Below are positions 46,661 through 57,079 of a stretch of DNA of 64,000 nt, in pieces (position 1 is the stretch's first letter; each line of letters starts with the position of its first letter). The stretch comes from Myrica gale (taxonomy: Eukaryota > Streptophyta > Magnoliopsida > Fagales > Myricaceae), in NCBI GenBank assembly GCA_963930655.1, contig OZ005601.1:15802001-15866000 (forward strand), given 5' to 3'. Under the pieces are notes generated by a model. It did not search any database and was not told the origin of the DNA. It was given only the letters and a program-made list of their open reading frames with translations. A program made the position numbers and the translations under genes.

Positions 46661-47840
46661 AAAAAAAATTTACAAATAACACACTGGTTTTTAACGCCTT
46701 TTTAAAGATGAATTTAAAAAAGCTCACTAGGTTTGTCATTTTGGTACCGAAACCCACTCAACCCAACACTGTTAGACTTGTTAAACCGAAAATTCATCTC
46801 ACTCAATCGCAATGTGACACGTGTCATTAAAATAAATAAAATTTAATCTATAATTAATAAAAATTAATTTAATTAAAAAAAAAAAGATCGGGTCAGGTTC
46901 ACCTCTGGGCGGCCAGCGGAGGGGAAATTTGATAAAGAGAAAGTGCCATTGAGCATTAATGTTGCAACTTGTCAGAGGCAGCTGAGGAAGCTCAAGTTCT
47001 CTCAACTAATTGAAGCGACCAATGGCTTCTCAGCAGCAAGCCTTATTGGGTGTGGAGGGTCGGAGAAGTGTTGAAAGCCACGTTGAAAGATGGGTCAAGT
47101 CTTGCAATCAAGAAGCTCATACGGCTGAATTGCCAGGGTGACCATGAATTCATGGCTGAGATGGAAACTTTGGGGAAGATAAAGCATAATAATCTCGTAC
47201 CTCTGTTGGGTTACTGTAAAATTGGAGAGGAGAGGCTCCTGGTGTATGAATTCATGGAGTATGGAAGCCTTGAAGAAATGCTCCATGGGATAATAAAGAC
47301 ATGGAAACGAAAGATTTTGACATGGGAGGAAAGAAAAAAGATTGCGAGAGGTGCAGCTAAAGGACTGTTTCCTACATCACAATTGCATCCCCCACATTAT
47401 TCACCTTGACATGAAGTCAAGCAATGTACTTGACCACGAAATGGATGTCGGGGTCTATGATTTCGGCATGGCAAGGCTCATCAGTGTAGGGGCACCGCCC
47501 AGGGTGGAGGAGGGATTCTCCTCATTCCGCTACTCCCCCGGGCGGCTAGAGGTGGAGGGGATTCTCCCCCTCCATCGTTGAAGGATCGGGGTCCTTTATT
47601 CTTTTTTTTTATATAAAAAATACATATATTAAATTAATTTTTAATTTTTAAAAAATATTTTTAATTTTATTTATTTCAATGACACGTGTCACCTTGCGAT
47701 TGGACATGATGAATTTTCGTTAAACAAGTCTAACAGCCTTGGGTTGAGTGAGTTTCGGTATCAAAATAACAAAGTAAGTGAGCTTTTTAAAATTTTTTAA
47801 AAAAGCTATAAAACTTAGTATGTTATTTGTAAATTTTCAA
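46661..47840. mobile_element. Pack-MULE carrying a BRL2-like receptor kinase fragment
   Basis: Left end (46664-46844) and right end (47660-47838) form long inverted repeats of about 175 bp with shared blocks AAATTTACAAATAACA, CCGAAACYCACTCAACCCAA, TGTTAGACTTGTT, GAAAATTCATC and GTGACACGTGTCATT. The outer borders fall in A-runs, so the exact ends and the target duplication could not be fixed. The only cargo is a broken kinase fragment. Confidence 0.82.
46931..47480 (+). pseudogene. LRR receptor kinase fragment, BRL2/VH1-like, broken
   Basis: Reads [40 protein letters not shown], then a one-base loss in the glycine loop (GCGG, then out of frame). The frame 47050-47409 has [28 protein letters not shown] and [23 protein letters not shown] second frameshift lies near 47365 (AAKGL). 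The catalytic loop reads HLDMKSSNV with L for the expected R, one Leu codon is missing after NVL, and DFG survives (YDFGMARL). Everything C-terminal to DFG, the LRRs and the transmembrane segment are absent. The pattern is that of the brassinosteroid-receptor family, closest in my memory to BRL2/VH1. It cannot give an active kinase. Confidence 0.85.
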
Positions 47841-48339
47841 AAAAAAAATATTGAAGTCACAAACTTAGGGGCCAATTCTTTTTTTTCCCACACGTATGTA
47901 CTTTTTTTAAGCAAAAAATTCGCAAAAAGTTTTAAATTTTTCCTAAATATTTCTTCCCCGTTTCGAAGTGCACAACCCCTTGGGGCCTTGGCTCTTTCTT
48001 AAGAGCACAAGGGAAGCTCTTTGGAGTCCAGTATTCTGGTACAGTCAAGTGCACAAGCAGATCTCGTAGGACATTTTCCGATCAGTAAACAAGAGAAGGT
48101 GTCGTATGTTTGTCTCGGAGTTTGACAATTGCAAGGAATTTCTGTCTGTAGGACCTTGGCTGCAATTCAAAAGGTTGCCATAGCTGTACTCAAATCGTAG
48201 TCTTTGTTTGATTCATCCAAGTATAACCGTACACATATTTCAACTGGATTTTCTGATAGCTTTTCTGCATTCAATGTGATCACGGAGCAGAATGGTTTAC
48301 AGTTGCTCAAGATGTTTTGGTTGGTGAATTACATGAGAG
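47841..48339. other. Spacer downstream of the WAT1-related gene
   Basis: No ORF of interest. 48000-48339 probably includes the 3' untranslated region and polyadenylation region of the minus-strand gene that ends at 48340. Confidence 0.5.
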
Positions 48340-50088
48340 CTAGTTAGAACTGGTCAAGGACAGCTTGGGTTGATTTGTGACAGGTATGACTTCCGAAACC
48401 GGATTGCAGTCTGCATCTTCTTCTTCTGGTTGGTCTTGCCTCTCTTTGCTTTTACCCCATAGTAGAACATACATGCCCATTATAACCAGGATAGATCCCA
48501 GAATACTGTTCATTGCCAACTATGAAGGATGTTAAGGACAGTTGTATGATCTGATAAGCAAGGGATTTAGGGAAAAGTGTACAAAGATAACAACCTTCCA
48601 AGGTAAATTTGTTCATGGAAGACAGAGAAATTCAACATGGCTACAAATATCTGTATGGAGGGGCTGAATGCTGACGTGAAGAGTGGACCTCTCTGTTTGA
48701 CACACCAGGCCATCGCCACATAGCCCAGGCCTGATCCCACAATTCCCTGTTTCCAACAATGAAAACAGGGCTTAGAGTGTATCCAACCTGTGGGTCATAA
48801 ACTAAATTTCTCCACTTTTTCTTTAGGCAAGAGATAAGAATATTTTCTACAATGTTAAAAGAAAGTTTAATCTCAGTTATTTGCAGTGCAACATTTGGAG
48901 CTTAAAAAGAGTGTGCTTACAGAAAACATGACACTTAATATCTCCAACCTCCCTTTCAAAACCCACACAGAAAGGTTTCTCTCCACGATCAAAGACAAGA
49001 TGCCTGATTGCACGGCACCAAAGAAGCTCAAAATTGCGGTGCTAGAGTACTGAAAAGGATAATTTTTGCCAATCCTTGCTTGTATAAGGAACCACGAGGA
49101 CCAAGCGACGCAGCCTGCAGCCAAAAGTATCGAACCAACTGCCCACCTCTCTGTCTTAGACGAAATTAGCGTAGTGGCATGGTTTGTTATATGAGTTATG
49201 ACTCGTGAATGTTGGTTGACAAGTGGCTTTCCCTTGTAAAGTGTTAATACCAAAGCACCAGCAGTGCAAACCAGAGCACCTAACACCTTAGCCTTTCCGC
49301 ACTTCCTTTTTAGGTCCACTTTCTCTAGACTGCAAGTGTCAAAATCATGACAGTGACAACTATTCTTTCATTAGTGGATAGCAAAGTAATGTGATGATTT
49401 CTCCTTACTTACCCAAATGGGAGTGCCAATAGAAATGTGTTTACCGGCACCATATTGATAAAAGCACACGAGTATGTAGAAGAAGTGTATTGAAGCCCAA
49501 GGAGGAACAAATATTGCGTGAGTGATATCCTGGAAAAAAATTAGTACTATGACTGAGGACCTCAATTAGTGCTTGTTCTGGTAGGAATTTCAGTGGACAA
49601 CCAGCGGAAGCGTTCCCTATCAATGTGTAGGGTGTCAAAAAAACTTACCCGACCAGAGCACTGAAAAAAAGTTGACAAATGATGCGAGCTGTAAGTTCAG
49701 GCCTGCTTTTCCTGTAAGCAAACTAACTATTTTAGTTCCTTTATTCAACTGGCCCAAAAAGAGCACGAGTGTCACCACTGAGCTCAACGAAATTATCAAA
49801 AGTGAAGAAATAAATGTTAGCTGCTAATCACAATCTTAGGCGAAAAATCAAGAAGCTTATGACGAACAAAAATAAGGAACAAAAAGGAAAAGTTAAGAAG
49901 GTAGACCTCTCCCAGAAGTAGGCAATGGGTGCCAAGAAACCTGCAGAAATTGCCTGTCGGTATGTGACAAGAATGAATTGGTTCATTCCTTCATCAAGAA
50001 CCTTCTTAAGAAGTACATTCACTATAGCGAAAGCCAGACTAGCGGCTACCATGATAACAACAGCCTTCCGTTCCCCAAAGATATTCAT
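48340..50088 (-). CDS. WAT1-related / nodulin MtN21-like EamA transporter, intact, six exons
   Basis: Complement of join(48340-48505, 48595-48746, 48921-49329, 49413-49529, 49649-49711, 49907-50088): 1089 nt, 362 codons plus stop. All introns are GT..AG and all frames join without a stop. The length matches the family (about 360-390). Residues in order: KAVVIMVAASLAFAIVNVLL (TM1), TYRQAISAGFLAPIAYFWER, LTARIICQLFFSALVG, SLTQYLFLLGLQYTSSTYSC, INMVPVNTFLLALPFGLEKV, KAKVLGALVCTAGALVLTLY KGKPL, WSSWFLIQARIGKNYPFQYS, FFGAVQSGILSLIVER, GIVGSGLGYVAMAWCV, FTSAFSPSIQIFVAM, HEQIYLGSILGSILVIMGMY, then a hydrophilic tail. These give two EamA halves and about ten membrane spans. The family sits in plasma or vacuolar membranes; known members move auxin (WAT1) or amino acids (UMAMIT). 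The substrate here is not predictable. An in-frame ATG 15 nt upstream (50103) would add MQLVK. It is the only clearly intact host gene in the window. Confidence 0.95.
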
Positions 50089-50102
50089 CTTAACAAGCTG
50101 CA

Positions 50103-50105
<3 letters not shown>

Positions 50106-50145
<40 letters not shown>
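50106..50145. repeat. (CT)n microsatellite in the 5' leader of the WAT1-related gene
   Basis: About 19 CT units on the plus strand, i.e. (GA)n in the mRNA leader, starting about 17 nt upstream of the annotated ATG. GA/CT repeats in 5' leaders are common in plants and length-variable. Confidence 0.9.
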
Positions 50146-50147
<2 letters not shown>

Positions 50148-50199
50148 TAGTTTTCTTCCTCTTGGAAACACATTGCATAGACTTATTTTTGTTCCTCTC

Positions 50200-50209
50200 T
50201 ATATATAGG
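50200..50209 (-). promoter_or_regulatory. TATA box of the WAT1-related gene
   Basis: CTATATATAG (self-complementary) lies about 115 bp upstream of the ATG and before the GA-rich leader on the minus strand. Confidence 0.6.
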
Positions 50210-50289
50210 TGGAAACCATGCACCCCTCCAAAATGGGAATGGACATGAATAATATTCTGCATCAAATCAACTCTTTTCGGAAATCATGT

Positions 50290-51020
50290 CTGCGCTGTTC
50301 CTCTAAATTTCCATTGCTCTTTCGTTGGAACTTCTCCATAGTGAAGATTACAGCATTAGTTGCTAGTCTCATATGAATGCGTCATCATTACATGTCCAGA
50401 GATTCATCATTTGTCCTGGCTGCTTCATTTAAATATTAACCATGATTGAGAAAGGATCTTTATGCCCCTCAAAGCTTCTCTCTCGGCTGCTATATTGTAA
50501 CTAAAAGCAGTAAGAATCATTAGAAAATGGTGACAGATATGACTAAGCATTCCTGTCTTCCTCTTGGAATCTGATGCTTCAGAGAAAGAGCTTGACCATC
50601 TCTGGACTATTCATTACTGTTATCCAATCTAGAAACGCTAATAGCCCACATAAAGCTAATGGCATGGATGCTTGCTGACTGTAAGTCCTATTGCAAAAGA
50701 GATTTTGTTTATTCGTAATGCTCTTGATCTTTATTTGAACAACCACATTTTTGAAATTGTGTGCTTTCTATGCCATGCGTGTGAATGCAGTTAAAGTCTA
50801 TCAAGATGCTTATTTTTTTTATTGAAATTATATGAGGGAAAAGCTAAGCTAAAAAAAACTTTTTTCCACCGTCCCCAGTGCACTGATTGGACTTCTTTCT
50901 ATGCAGTTTGTATCGAGTGGAGCAATTCACTACATTAAATTCCTCCTCAAATCATAAAAGATGTTGACTGGCTTTGCTGTAAAGGGTGCTGGAGATTGGA
51001 GGGAGCATATAAGAATTTAA
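50290..51020. other. Promoter-distal/intergenic sequence upstream of the WAT1-related gene
   Basis: No ORF over 60 codons and no repeat recognised. May hold regulatory sequence for the gene at 50088. Confidence 0.4.
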
Positions 51021-51345
51021 AGGGTTAATTACTATTGATATTCTTGTAGATTCATGGCATTTTATACTTTATATCTGGATATATTAATTTTAAAACATTG
51101 CACCCATATAGTTTGGACGTTTTAAGTTTTGTACCTAACCGTCAAATTTTTTATGATTTTGGATGAAATAAAGGAGGACAAAATGAAAAAAAATGGCATG
51201 AAACAGTCAAAATCAAAGGAAATTTGACGATGGGGTACAAAACGTAAAACGTCCAAACCATATAGGTGTAATGTCTTAAAATTGATATATCGAGATATAA
51301 AGTGTAAATGTCACAAACCATTAGATGTAAAATATAATTATCCCT
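51021..51345. mobile_element. Mutator-type MITE, about 325 bp
   Basis: Long inverted repeat of about 115 bp: left AGGGTTAATTACTATTGATA.. and right inverse AGGGATAATTATATTTTACA.., with shared inner blocks TTTGGACGTTTTA and GTTTTGTACC. Flanking words GAATTTAAA and TAGCTTAAA are similar but not identical, so the duplication is eroded. No coding capacity. Confidence 0.75.
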
Positions 51346-51467
51346 AGCTTAAATCAATTTCAAGCCTGGAGTTTTACGTTCCACGCATTTGGGTGGTGGG
51401 TAGAATCTGCAACCTGTTTATAGTTATTCCTATAAATGAAGGAAAAGTGTTATAGTGGTTAATATAG

Positions 51468-51931
51468 GGTCATTGGCTATAGACTCGTGCACCTATAATA
51501 TCTGCACGCCCTGCCCTTAGAGTGAAGATGCACTAATTGTGTCGGAGGAATTGAAGAGTGCGGTGAGCCCGATACGTTATAGAATATTTATTCGAGAGTG
51601 CTGTAAATCGTATTGAATGGAGGATGCGACCCAGAATTGTACTGAGATGCAGTATGATGTATTCGCCCAGACACTACTGTGTATAATTCACTCATAGACG
51701 GGATGTTTAAGGCGACTTAGGCGGGGAATTGTCGTGGAAGCCTGTCTACTGTTTGAGAAAATGGTTCAATATGGGGCCGTAGAAAATGGGTGGTGGGCCT
51801 GAGGCTGGACGCTATCTTCTGTGATTTGAAGAAGAAACGTCAGTTTGTGATGGTGTTACTTATAGCATTGTTTTGTGGGAACTTTTGTGAAGTACAGACT
51901 GGTGGAAGAAACGGAAGTGCAGAGGGCTATA
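51468..51931. repeat. Tandem duplication, copy A (464 bp)
   Basis: Starts GGTCATTGGCTATAGACTCG and ends GAAACGGAAGTGCAGAGGG. Copy B follows directly at 51932. It includes GAATTGAAGAGTGCGGTGAG and CTGGACGCTATCTTCTGTG. No identifiable coding content (an 84-codon ORF spans the junction but matches nothing I know). Confidence 0.95.
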
Positions 51932-52569
51932 GGTCATTGGCTATAGACTCGTTCACCTATAATATCTGCACCGGCGGAGGCAGGGGGGCGAACTGGGGCC
52001 ACTGCCCCGGTTCGCTCCCTAAAACAACAAATTTTTACACCTAAATTTTTTTTTATTTTTTTTTTCAACTAAATTATTTTTTTACCATTTTTTTGCCCCC
52101 ATTAATCAGCTTCCTGCCTCCGCTTATGAATATCTGCACGCCCTGCCCTAGGTTGGGAGTGAAAGATGCACTAATTGTGTCGGAGGAATTGAAGAGTGCG
52201 GTGAGCCCGATACGTCATATAATATTTATTCGAGAGTGCTGTAAATTGTATTGAATGGAGGATGCAACCCAGAATTGTACTGAGATGGAGTATGATGGAT
52301 TCGCCCGGACACTGCAGTGTATAATTCACTCATAGACCGGATGATTAAGGCGACTTAGGCGGGGAAATTGGGAATTGTCGTGGAAGCCTGTCTACTGTAT
52401 GAGAAAATGGTTCAATAGGGGGCGTAGAAATGGGTGGTGGGCCTGAGGCTGGACGCTATCTTCTGTGATTTGAAGAAGAAACGTCAGTTTGTGATGGTGT
52501 TACTTATAGCATTGTTTTGTGGGAACTTTTGTGAAGTACAGAATGGTTGAAGAAACGGAAGTGCAGAGG
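51932..52569. repeat. Tandem duplication, copy B (with 157-bp insertion)
   Basis: Same order as copy A with a few percent differences. The excess length is due to the TIR element at 51972-52128 plus its flanking duplication. Without it the copy is about 470 bp. Confidence 0.95.
51972..52128. mobile_element. 157-bp GC-ended TIR insertion
   Basis: Ends CGGCGGAGGCAGGGGGGC and the inverse of AAGCGGAGGCAGG; T/A-rich middle. It is absent from the matching point of copy A. The word AATATCTGCAC flanks it (51961-51971, 52129-52139), an 11-bp direct repeat. The ends resemble the hAT-type element at 59298 (CAGAGGCGGAGCCAGGGGGG), so hAT affinity is likely although the duplication is longer than 8 bp. 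Confidence 0.75.
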
Positions 52570-53264
52570 GTTTTGACGAAGCCTTGGGTGTCGTTAATCA
52601 AATGGGTGCGAAGGTTTGCTCAAGCAGACACGGGGACATTAAATTAATAATTCAAGGGCTAGGGAAGCAACCATGCAGGGAATCTTCACATAGTTATGTA
52701 AAAAAAACTGGACAGATTTGAGGAAGTGAACAAGCACTTTGGAAAAAAAAAAGTGAACAATCTTTCTGTCAGCATAGGGATGAAAAAAAACCCATAATTT
52801 AGAATTTCGAAGACAGTTGGACTTCCAATTTTTTAAACATATCCAAGTAGTTTCTTTCTTTAGCCTTACTTTCACTCTTCTCTTCATCAACTTTTTCTTA
52901 TTTTTCTATTCTAAGGCGATATTCTTCTTTCTTTATAGCTAATTTCTCAATTATTGATAAAACTTATTTTACTTTCACTCTTCTCTTCACAAATTTTTCC
53001 TTTTTTTGTTTGTTCTGAAGTCATATCCATCCTTCTTTTTAACTAATTTCTTACAAAATATCACGTTACACTTCAAAGTCTTAGGCATGTAGCCTTCTTC
53101 TGTTGGAATTTGGGATTATCACACCATAACATTGGTGTCCATATTCGAACATACACCTTGGATGGTGATGTACTTCCATGGAGGGGTCGACTAAGTGACG
53201 CGTCAGTTCGAAGTGAGGTGACTTTTCGTAAGGTCACAATGCTTCGCGAAGTGTTGCAAAGGAA

Positions 53265-53277
53265 ACTATAAATAGGT
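53265..53277 (+). promoter_or_regulatory. TATA-like promoter sequence without an evident gene
   Basis: AACTATAAATAGGTG sits about 30 bp upstream of a pyrimidine-rich start-like region. It resembles promoters of retroelements. No downstream ORF or LTR border was found. Confidence 0.35.
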
Positions 53278-54541
53278 GTTGAATGATTCATTTCATTTAA
53301 TCCAATGTTCGTCATTCCTTGACAACTTATTGTCGATTTACCTCCTGGATTTCTTACCCTAACGACAGCATCCAGAATTGATCATTCTATGTAACAGTTT
53401 GATGAGCGATCCTTTAAAATCCAACATCTTCTACCTCTCAGGCTCGCACTAAGTGATATTATTCTATCCTTTCAATTTCTAAATTTTATTCTTTAGTTCT
53501 ATACTTTTATTTAAAATTTATTTATTGTTTATTTGTTGTAGTTGTCAATATTTTTTTTGAAAAAAAAAATGATAATTTTAGATTAAATTGAGTAATGTAT
53601 AATTTTATTTTAAGTTATTGTTTGTGGTCACTATATCATTGTTGTGTCTAGGATAATTTTGAGATATCCAACGTCTAATAAAAAAGACAACTCTAGATAT
53701 AAAAAGCTAAAAAAAACTGAAAAATTAATTCAATCTAAAAGGAGTTTTTTAATACAAAATTTTGATAAATAATTTTACATATCAAAAAAATAAGAAAAGT
53801 ATTTTTTAACTAAAATTGATTGATATTAAATATTTTAATATAATAGTTTATAATTTATTACAAAAGCCATCTTTGTATCATTTCTGCTATGGCCAATTAT
53901 CTTATAGACAGCTCTCATTTGTGAGGACTTCAATACTCTCATCTACGTGCATAGCGAGGCGGCCATACCATTGAAGGACACATGTATATTTTAAAGACGA
54001 CACTGACAAGTCAAGGTACCAAAAGGAATCAATACGATGCTAACAAAAATATTCCCTCGTCACTCGTATTGGACACAATGTTTGTTGCTCGTGGTGCCAT
54101 TTTGTCTTGCATTTTATTTAAAGTTGTCATAATCATTCTCGATGGCTAGAATCGGGCCACAGAGGACATTTTTCTATTCCAAAAGAAAATGATATAATCA
54201 TTTAAGAACAAAGGAATCGTTGTCTTTTATTCAAGCTTTATACTTCTCAAATAGCATTAAGAGATATAATAACCATAAAGGAACTGCAGCAATATTATTC
54301 AAATTAGGATGACTATAAAATAGACCCATAAAACCGATCCTAACAAAAGCTTTATACTCCTCAAATGATTGTTCAGAGTTTTTCTTTGGTTTGGCAACGT
54401 CTAATTCGGGATCCATTATTGAAGTCATTTTAGAGATGACGGTGAGTAGGTTATTATGGAATTTTGTTAAGGTTTCACGTCAAGCTAATTCTAATGCGAA
54501 TTACTTGGCAAAGTGGACTGGGATAGGTTGTTTTTCAGATT

Positions 54542-54657
54542 TATGCTACCATTTTCAAGCATAATAGGAAGTATAATCCATATAACCAAGAAGCTGGGTG
54601 GTTGATAGAAGTAGATTCAACACATCTTATGCTACCATTTTCAAGCATAATAGGAAG
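54542..54657. repeat. Direct repeat of about 31 bp
   Basis: TTATGCTACCATTTTCAAGC and the following ATAATAGGAAG occur at about 54542 and again at about 54627 with identical text. Confidence 0.9.
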
Positions 54658-55130
54658 CAGATTTCCATAACATTCGCATTGTCAAAATCTATATAATAAC
54701 ATGCCTTAGAATCCCATGAAACGGAATTTCAGACCAAGGCTTTTATAGGCGCCTAAAGACTTCTTATAAATTCTCAACTCTTTGGGTACTGGCCAAGGCA
54801 ACATAACAGCAAAAGGATTGCTAATTTCTATTCAGGAGATGTATTGCCGTGATTTGACAATGCCAAGGTGAACAAAATTAAAACAAGTAAAGAAAAACTA
54901 GAAAAAAAAAAGTTGATTCTTTGGGATGTTCTTCGCTCTGCAATATTTGCCTCGTTTATCTGCAACAGATTCCCTGGCTTACCTTTAATATGTGATGAAG
55001 TAAAGACAATAAATATCAAATGACTAAAGATCTTATATATTTCTCTAGTACGCAATTAGCACTAAAACAATTTCGAGATTTTCGGACGAAAATATCCGTC
55101 CCAAAATGTCCATTTCTAGAACGCAATTAA

Positions 55131-55492
55131 TGTTGGGAAAAGCGTCACGAAAATTCAAAGAAAGGAACACCAGATTTACGTGGTTCGGCCCCAATCCGGC
55201 CTACGTCCACCCCAGATCAATTTTATTAAGAAAGCCTAAGAAAATTACTCTGTCCGCCCCAATACAATAGTCACACCACACTCTTTCTCTTCCTATCTCT
55301 CTGCCCAATGCACACGCTCTCACGTGCTCACGTGCCTCTTCTCCTATAACATAAGCTTCTTATTTATAGGGAAAAATACAAAGAGAAAACCTTAAGAGAA
55401 TCCTAGATAAACTAGAAGTATGGAGCAAGTAGACTTCCACTATAAGTCTACTTCTATTCCAAGTCTATCTCTTATGGGTGTGGACCCCAACA
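55131..55492 (-). repeat. 3' LTR of the TR-GAG element
   Basis: Contains a minus-strand TATA (TCCCTATAAATAAG) near 55360 and TGGTTCGGCCCCAATCC. Preceded (minus strand) by a polypurine tract, GGAGGGGGGGATGATT. Confidence 0.93.
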
Positions 55493-55512
55493 AATCATCC
55501 CCCCCTCCATAA
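55493..55512 (-). other. Polypurine tract of the TR-GAG element
   Basis: On the minus strand TATGGAGGGGGGGATGATT directly precedes the LTR start TGTTGGGG. Confidence 0.85.
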
Positions 55513-55808
55513 CCATAAGAGAAGAATTTGTTCCTGACATCTTTCGGTTGAGTGCTTCCCGGGTTTCCATCAGTAGAAATTTCCTGCAACTCGGTGTCTA
55601 TTGCTCCCTTTGCTCACCACCCCTTGCAACCTTATTCTACTGGCACTCCAACCTCGTCTTTTTCACCAGACGACCACACTCTCATCCGAGTGTCCTGCAC
55701 CGCCGCATAGGGTGCCCGCATCCCCTGCTTGTACAGTCGGACCCATGAAGAACAGTAGCTCCCCCTGCTCTTGCATCTCCTTCAGCTGGTACCAAGCACC
55801 TTCGTGTG

Positions 55809-56537
55809 CTACAAGAAGCCGGAATCATCAGTCACCACCGAGGCTTGTGATGAATTCCTTTTCTCTGCTTTGTACTTTGGACAGTTTCGCTTGATATGTC
55901 CCTCTTGGTCACAATAGAAGCAGATAATCTTGCGACCTCTTCCTCTGGATTTATCCCGGCCTCCTGTATTCCAGCTGCTTCTTCTGCCTCTTTCTGTGAT
56001 GAGAGCTTGTGATCCACTGTAGTCATAAGTCCCCATCTCCTTCCTTCGTGCCTCTTCAATAAATAGAGCGTATTTGACCAACTCCATGGTCAATTTCCCA
56101 TTCGGTGCTGAATTTCCAAGAGAAACAACAAGAGTCTCCCAACTATCCGGCAAGGAACTCAGAAGCAGTAAAGTTTGAACCTCATTTTCGAAAGTCATTT
56201 TGACACTGTTCAATTGATTTATCAAGTTTTGGAACTCACTAGTATGTTCCGCCACCGACTTCTCGTCTAGCAGCTTCATATTCACTAGCCTCCTCATTAG
56301 CAGCGCTTTATTCCACGAAGTCTTTGACTGGTACATTGTCTCCAACTTCTCCCATAATTCAAAAGCGCTCGTCACTTTGGCTACGTGATGGAATACCTCT
56401 GGCCCAATCCACTGTCGAATCAACCCTATAGGCTTCCGGTTGATCTTATTCCACTTTGCCTCGTCAATCCCCTCTGGTTTCTTTCCCTCGTTCTCCAATG
56501 GATCATACATATCCTTTGCATAAAGGATATCCTCCAT
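55809..56537 (-). CDS. Copia-type GAG polyprotein of the TR-GAG element
   Basis: An open frame of 242 codons on the minus strand. It opens near MEDILYAKDMYDPLE; the true start may be further upstream in the leader. It has the UBN2/Copia-gag pattern: WNKINRKPIGLIRQWI, VTSAFELWEKLETMYQ, LMRRLVNMKLLDEKSVAEH, FQNLINQLNSVKM, LLLSSLPDSWETLVVSL. A basic stretch (GRDKSRGRGRK) leads into a zinc knuckle, CFYCDQEGHIKRNC, with all four metal ligands intact. It ends VVTDDSGFL. The protein would package RNA into virus-like particles. No protease, integrase or RT follows; about 300 bp of non-coding sequence leads to the polypurine tract. With intact frame and knuckle and young LTRs, it may still be expressed. 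Confidence 0.9.
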   Translation of the reverse strand: MEDILYAKDMYDPLENEGKKPEGIDEAKWNKINRKPIGLIRQWIGPEVFHHVAKVTSAFELWEKLETMYQSKTSWNKALLMRRLVNMKLLDEKSVAEHTSEFQNLINQLNSVKMTFENEVQTLLLLSSLPDSWETLVVSLGNSAPNGKLTMELVKYALFIEEARRKEMGTYDYSGSQALITERGRRSSWNTGGRDKSRGRGRKIICFYCDQEGHIKRNCPKYKAEKRNSSQASVVTDDSGFL

Positions 56538-56649
56538 CCGACCTTGGTAACCGGTTTGACCTGCTCGAAAACCGGCCTAAAAGCCCCTGAACCGGCCAAA
56601 AAACCACACTGAACAAACAAAAAACCGGAATATTCCCCCGGAATATTCT

Positions 56650-56795
56650 TTGATGACGTGGCAAAGCTGACGTGGCACGCCGACCCTGATCCCCTGCTGA
56701 CGTGGCAGATGATGTGGCACTGCTACGCAAAACTCCTGGGACCCACTGCTGACGTGGCGATGACGTGGATGCTGACGTCACAGGACACGTGGCAG
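56650..56795 (-). promoter_or_regulatory. Array of ACGT-core (TGACGTGG) motifs in the TR-GAG leader
   Basis: On the plus strand TGACGTGG occurs at 56654, 56668, 56698, 56750 and 56761, with TGATGTGG at 56711, the palindrome TGACGTCA at 56773 and CACGTGGC at 56787. These are core sites for TGA and other bZIP proteins. They lie between the primer-binding site and gag. Confidence 0.85.
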
Positions 56796-57064
56796 TCTCC
56801 TGTCGCTGGCGCGTGGAGAGAGTGAAGCCCACTCGCCCTGGCTCTGCTCGGCGCGTGCGAGCGTGTGTGACGCGTGGCCGCGCCTTTTCTTCTTCCTGCA
56901 GCGCGTGGAGGCGCGTCCCTGCGATTCTGACGACGCGGTTTCGACCAATGGCTTCGTCTCGATCTCTTCTGCAGGCTGGTGCTCTCCAATCTCAGATCGG
57001 ACCACTTTGAAGTTTCGGACCTTCTCCGCTTCTCCCCGAAAAACCACTCCGGCTCCTCGAACCA

Positions 57065-57077
57065 GGCTCTGATACCA
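57065..57077 (-). other. Primer-binding site of the TR-GAG element
   Basis: On the minus strand TGGTATCAGAGCC starts two bases after the 5' LTR: initiator tRNA-Met type, standard for Copia elements. Confidence 0.92.
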
Positions 57078-57079
57078 CT

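Larger units (their letters stand above)
52570..55130. other. Intergenic region without a convincing gene
   Basis: ORFs at 52639-52890 (-), 53073-53315 (-), 54231-54428 (-) and 54828-55055 (-) are short and match nothing I know. 53140-53310 looks promoter-like: a dense stretch (CACAATGCTTCGCGAAG) then AACTATAAATAGGTG at about 53266. No gene follows. A 31-bp direct repeat lies near 54542 and 54627. Confidence 0.4.

Noticed and set aside
53140..53310. Possible integrated pararetrovirus promoter
   Set aside because: A TATA box in a dense short region is suggestive, but no viral coding sequence or tRNA-Met primer site is nearby.
54231..54428. 65-codon minus-strand ORF
   Set aside because: No domain or neighbouring frame to extend it; possibly a decayed gag fragment but not supported.
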